Source: Burhinus oedicnemus (lineage: Eukaryota; Chordata; Aves; Charadriiformes; Burhinidae). Taken from it: DNA of 64,000 nt. A program made the position numbers and the translations under genes. Positions 63,682-64,000 of this stretch are shown here, piece by piece. The notes beneath the pieces were generated by a model. It had not been told where the DNA came from, did no database searches, and saw only the letters and a program-made list of their open reading frames with translations. Numbering within the stretch: position 1 is the first letter of the stretch; each line of letters begins with the position of its first letter. The stretch lies in the NCBI GenBank assembly GCA_008921705.1, contig VFFE01006609.1:414886-478885 (forward strand). Direction: 5' to 3'.

Positions 63682-63720
63682 AAGTCACTAGTCCGTATCT
63701 GAGATCAACACCATCTGACA
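63682..63720 (+). other. Microexon candidate (39 nt)
   Basis: The sequence is preceded by a T-rich acceptor-like TGTGTGTTTCAG (AG at 63680-63681) and followed by a perfect donor GTAAGT at 63721. The 39-nt length is a multiple of three, and the frame starting at the third base is open, reading VTSPYLRSTPSD. A symmetric in-frame microexon of a large neuronal-type gene would look like this, but I cannot tie the peptide to a gene, and short chance candidates are expected in 64 kb. Confidence 0.25.
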
Positions 63721-64000
63721 GTAAGTTTTAGAATACAAATTAATATATCAAACAATGTTTTTTAGGAGAGAACATGAAAGTATAGTGTACTCTACTGTGT
63801 TTATAAAGTAAGGTTGAAGGAATACTTACTCATTTGGGGGCTGAATGGATTTGATGTGGTAAAACTGGAAGGCTAGTAGAACATGATTGCTGCTGGATTG
63901 CTGCAAGGCTTGTGATGGATTGCGGTTTAACACATCTTAAAAACGTGAGCTGTGGTCTCCCATCATCACTATTACATCTAAAAAATGTTCTTGTCAGCAC
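63721..64000. other. Unannotated end of window
   Basis: No gene, repeat or motif is recognised after the donor-like GTAAGT at 63721. Confidence 0.5.

Noticed and set aside
1..64000. tRNA, rRNA, CRISPR or bacterial-type operon features
   Set aside because: No tRNA-like arms with a GGTTCGA loop, no regularly spaced repeats and no coding density compatible with a prokaryote were seen; the repeat content is avian.

Overview
The window looks like a stretch of bird nuclear genome. The evidence is the repeat content: CR1 LINEs with typical avian 3' ends (a tail built on ATTCTGTG after a 'ggttggactagatgatct' block), avian-type LTR pieces, and AT-rich single-copy DNA with poly-A/T runs and short microsatellites. 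I find no intact protein-coding gene, no rRNA or tRNA, no CRISPR array and nothing bacterial. It reads as intergenic or deep intronic DNA. All open frames outside the CR1 copies are short (133 codons at most) and match no family I recognise.

Layout. 1-5378: unannotated AT-rich DNA. 5379-6114: a solo endogenous-retrovirus LTR on the minus strand, 736 bp, bounded by TG...CA and a perfect 5-bp target-site duplication (ATGTG). 7465-7998: a GC-rich insert of unknown type between near-identical 10-bp direct repeats. 15945-16040: the terminal piece of a second avian LTR family. About 20168-20300: a CR1 3' end, minus strand. 23500-23760: a short GC-rich block ending in a perfect splice donor, which could be an LTR/leader remnant or an exon. 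26891-28525: a large CR1 copy on the minus strand in which the start of the ORF1 esterase domain is joined to the middle of the ORF2 reverse transcriptase by an internal deletion. About 31990-34560: a very old, heavily decayed CR1 ORF2 on the plus strand, traceable from endonuclease to 3' end. 38471-38760: a young-looking CR1 3' end. About 40985-41255: a CR1 internal fragment. 57638-57690: a CR1 tail. The remainder is low-complexity or featureless single-copy sequence.

The window is mainly a record of several rounds of CR1 and ERV insertion of different ages. The reverse transcriptase copies are all dead: frameshifts, stops and loss of the catalytic aspartates are visible. I found no credible new biological system. 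The points most worth checking are the ORF1/ORF2-fused CR1 copy, the 2.5-kb ancient CR1, the solo LTR, the unidentified GC-rich insert at 7.5-8.0 kb, and a 39-nt microexon candidate at 63682-63720. Family assignments rest on recognising sequence patterns by eye; no alignment or database search was run.
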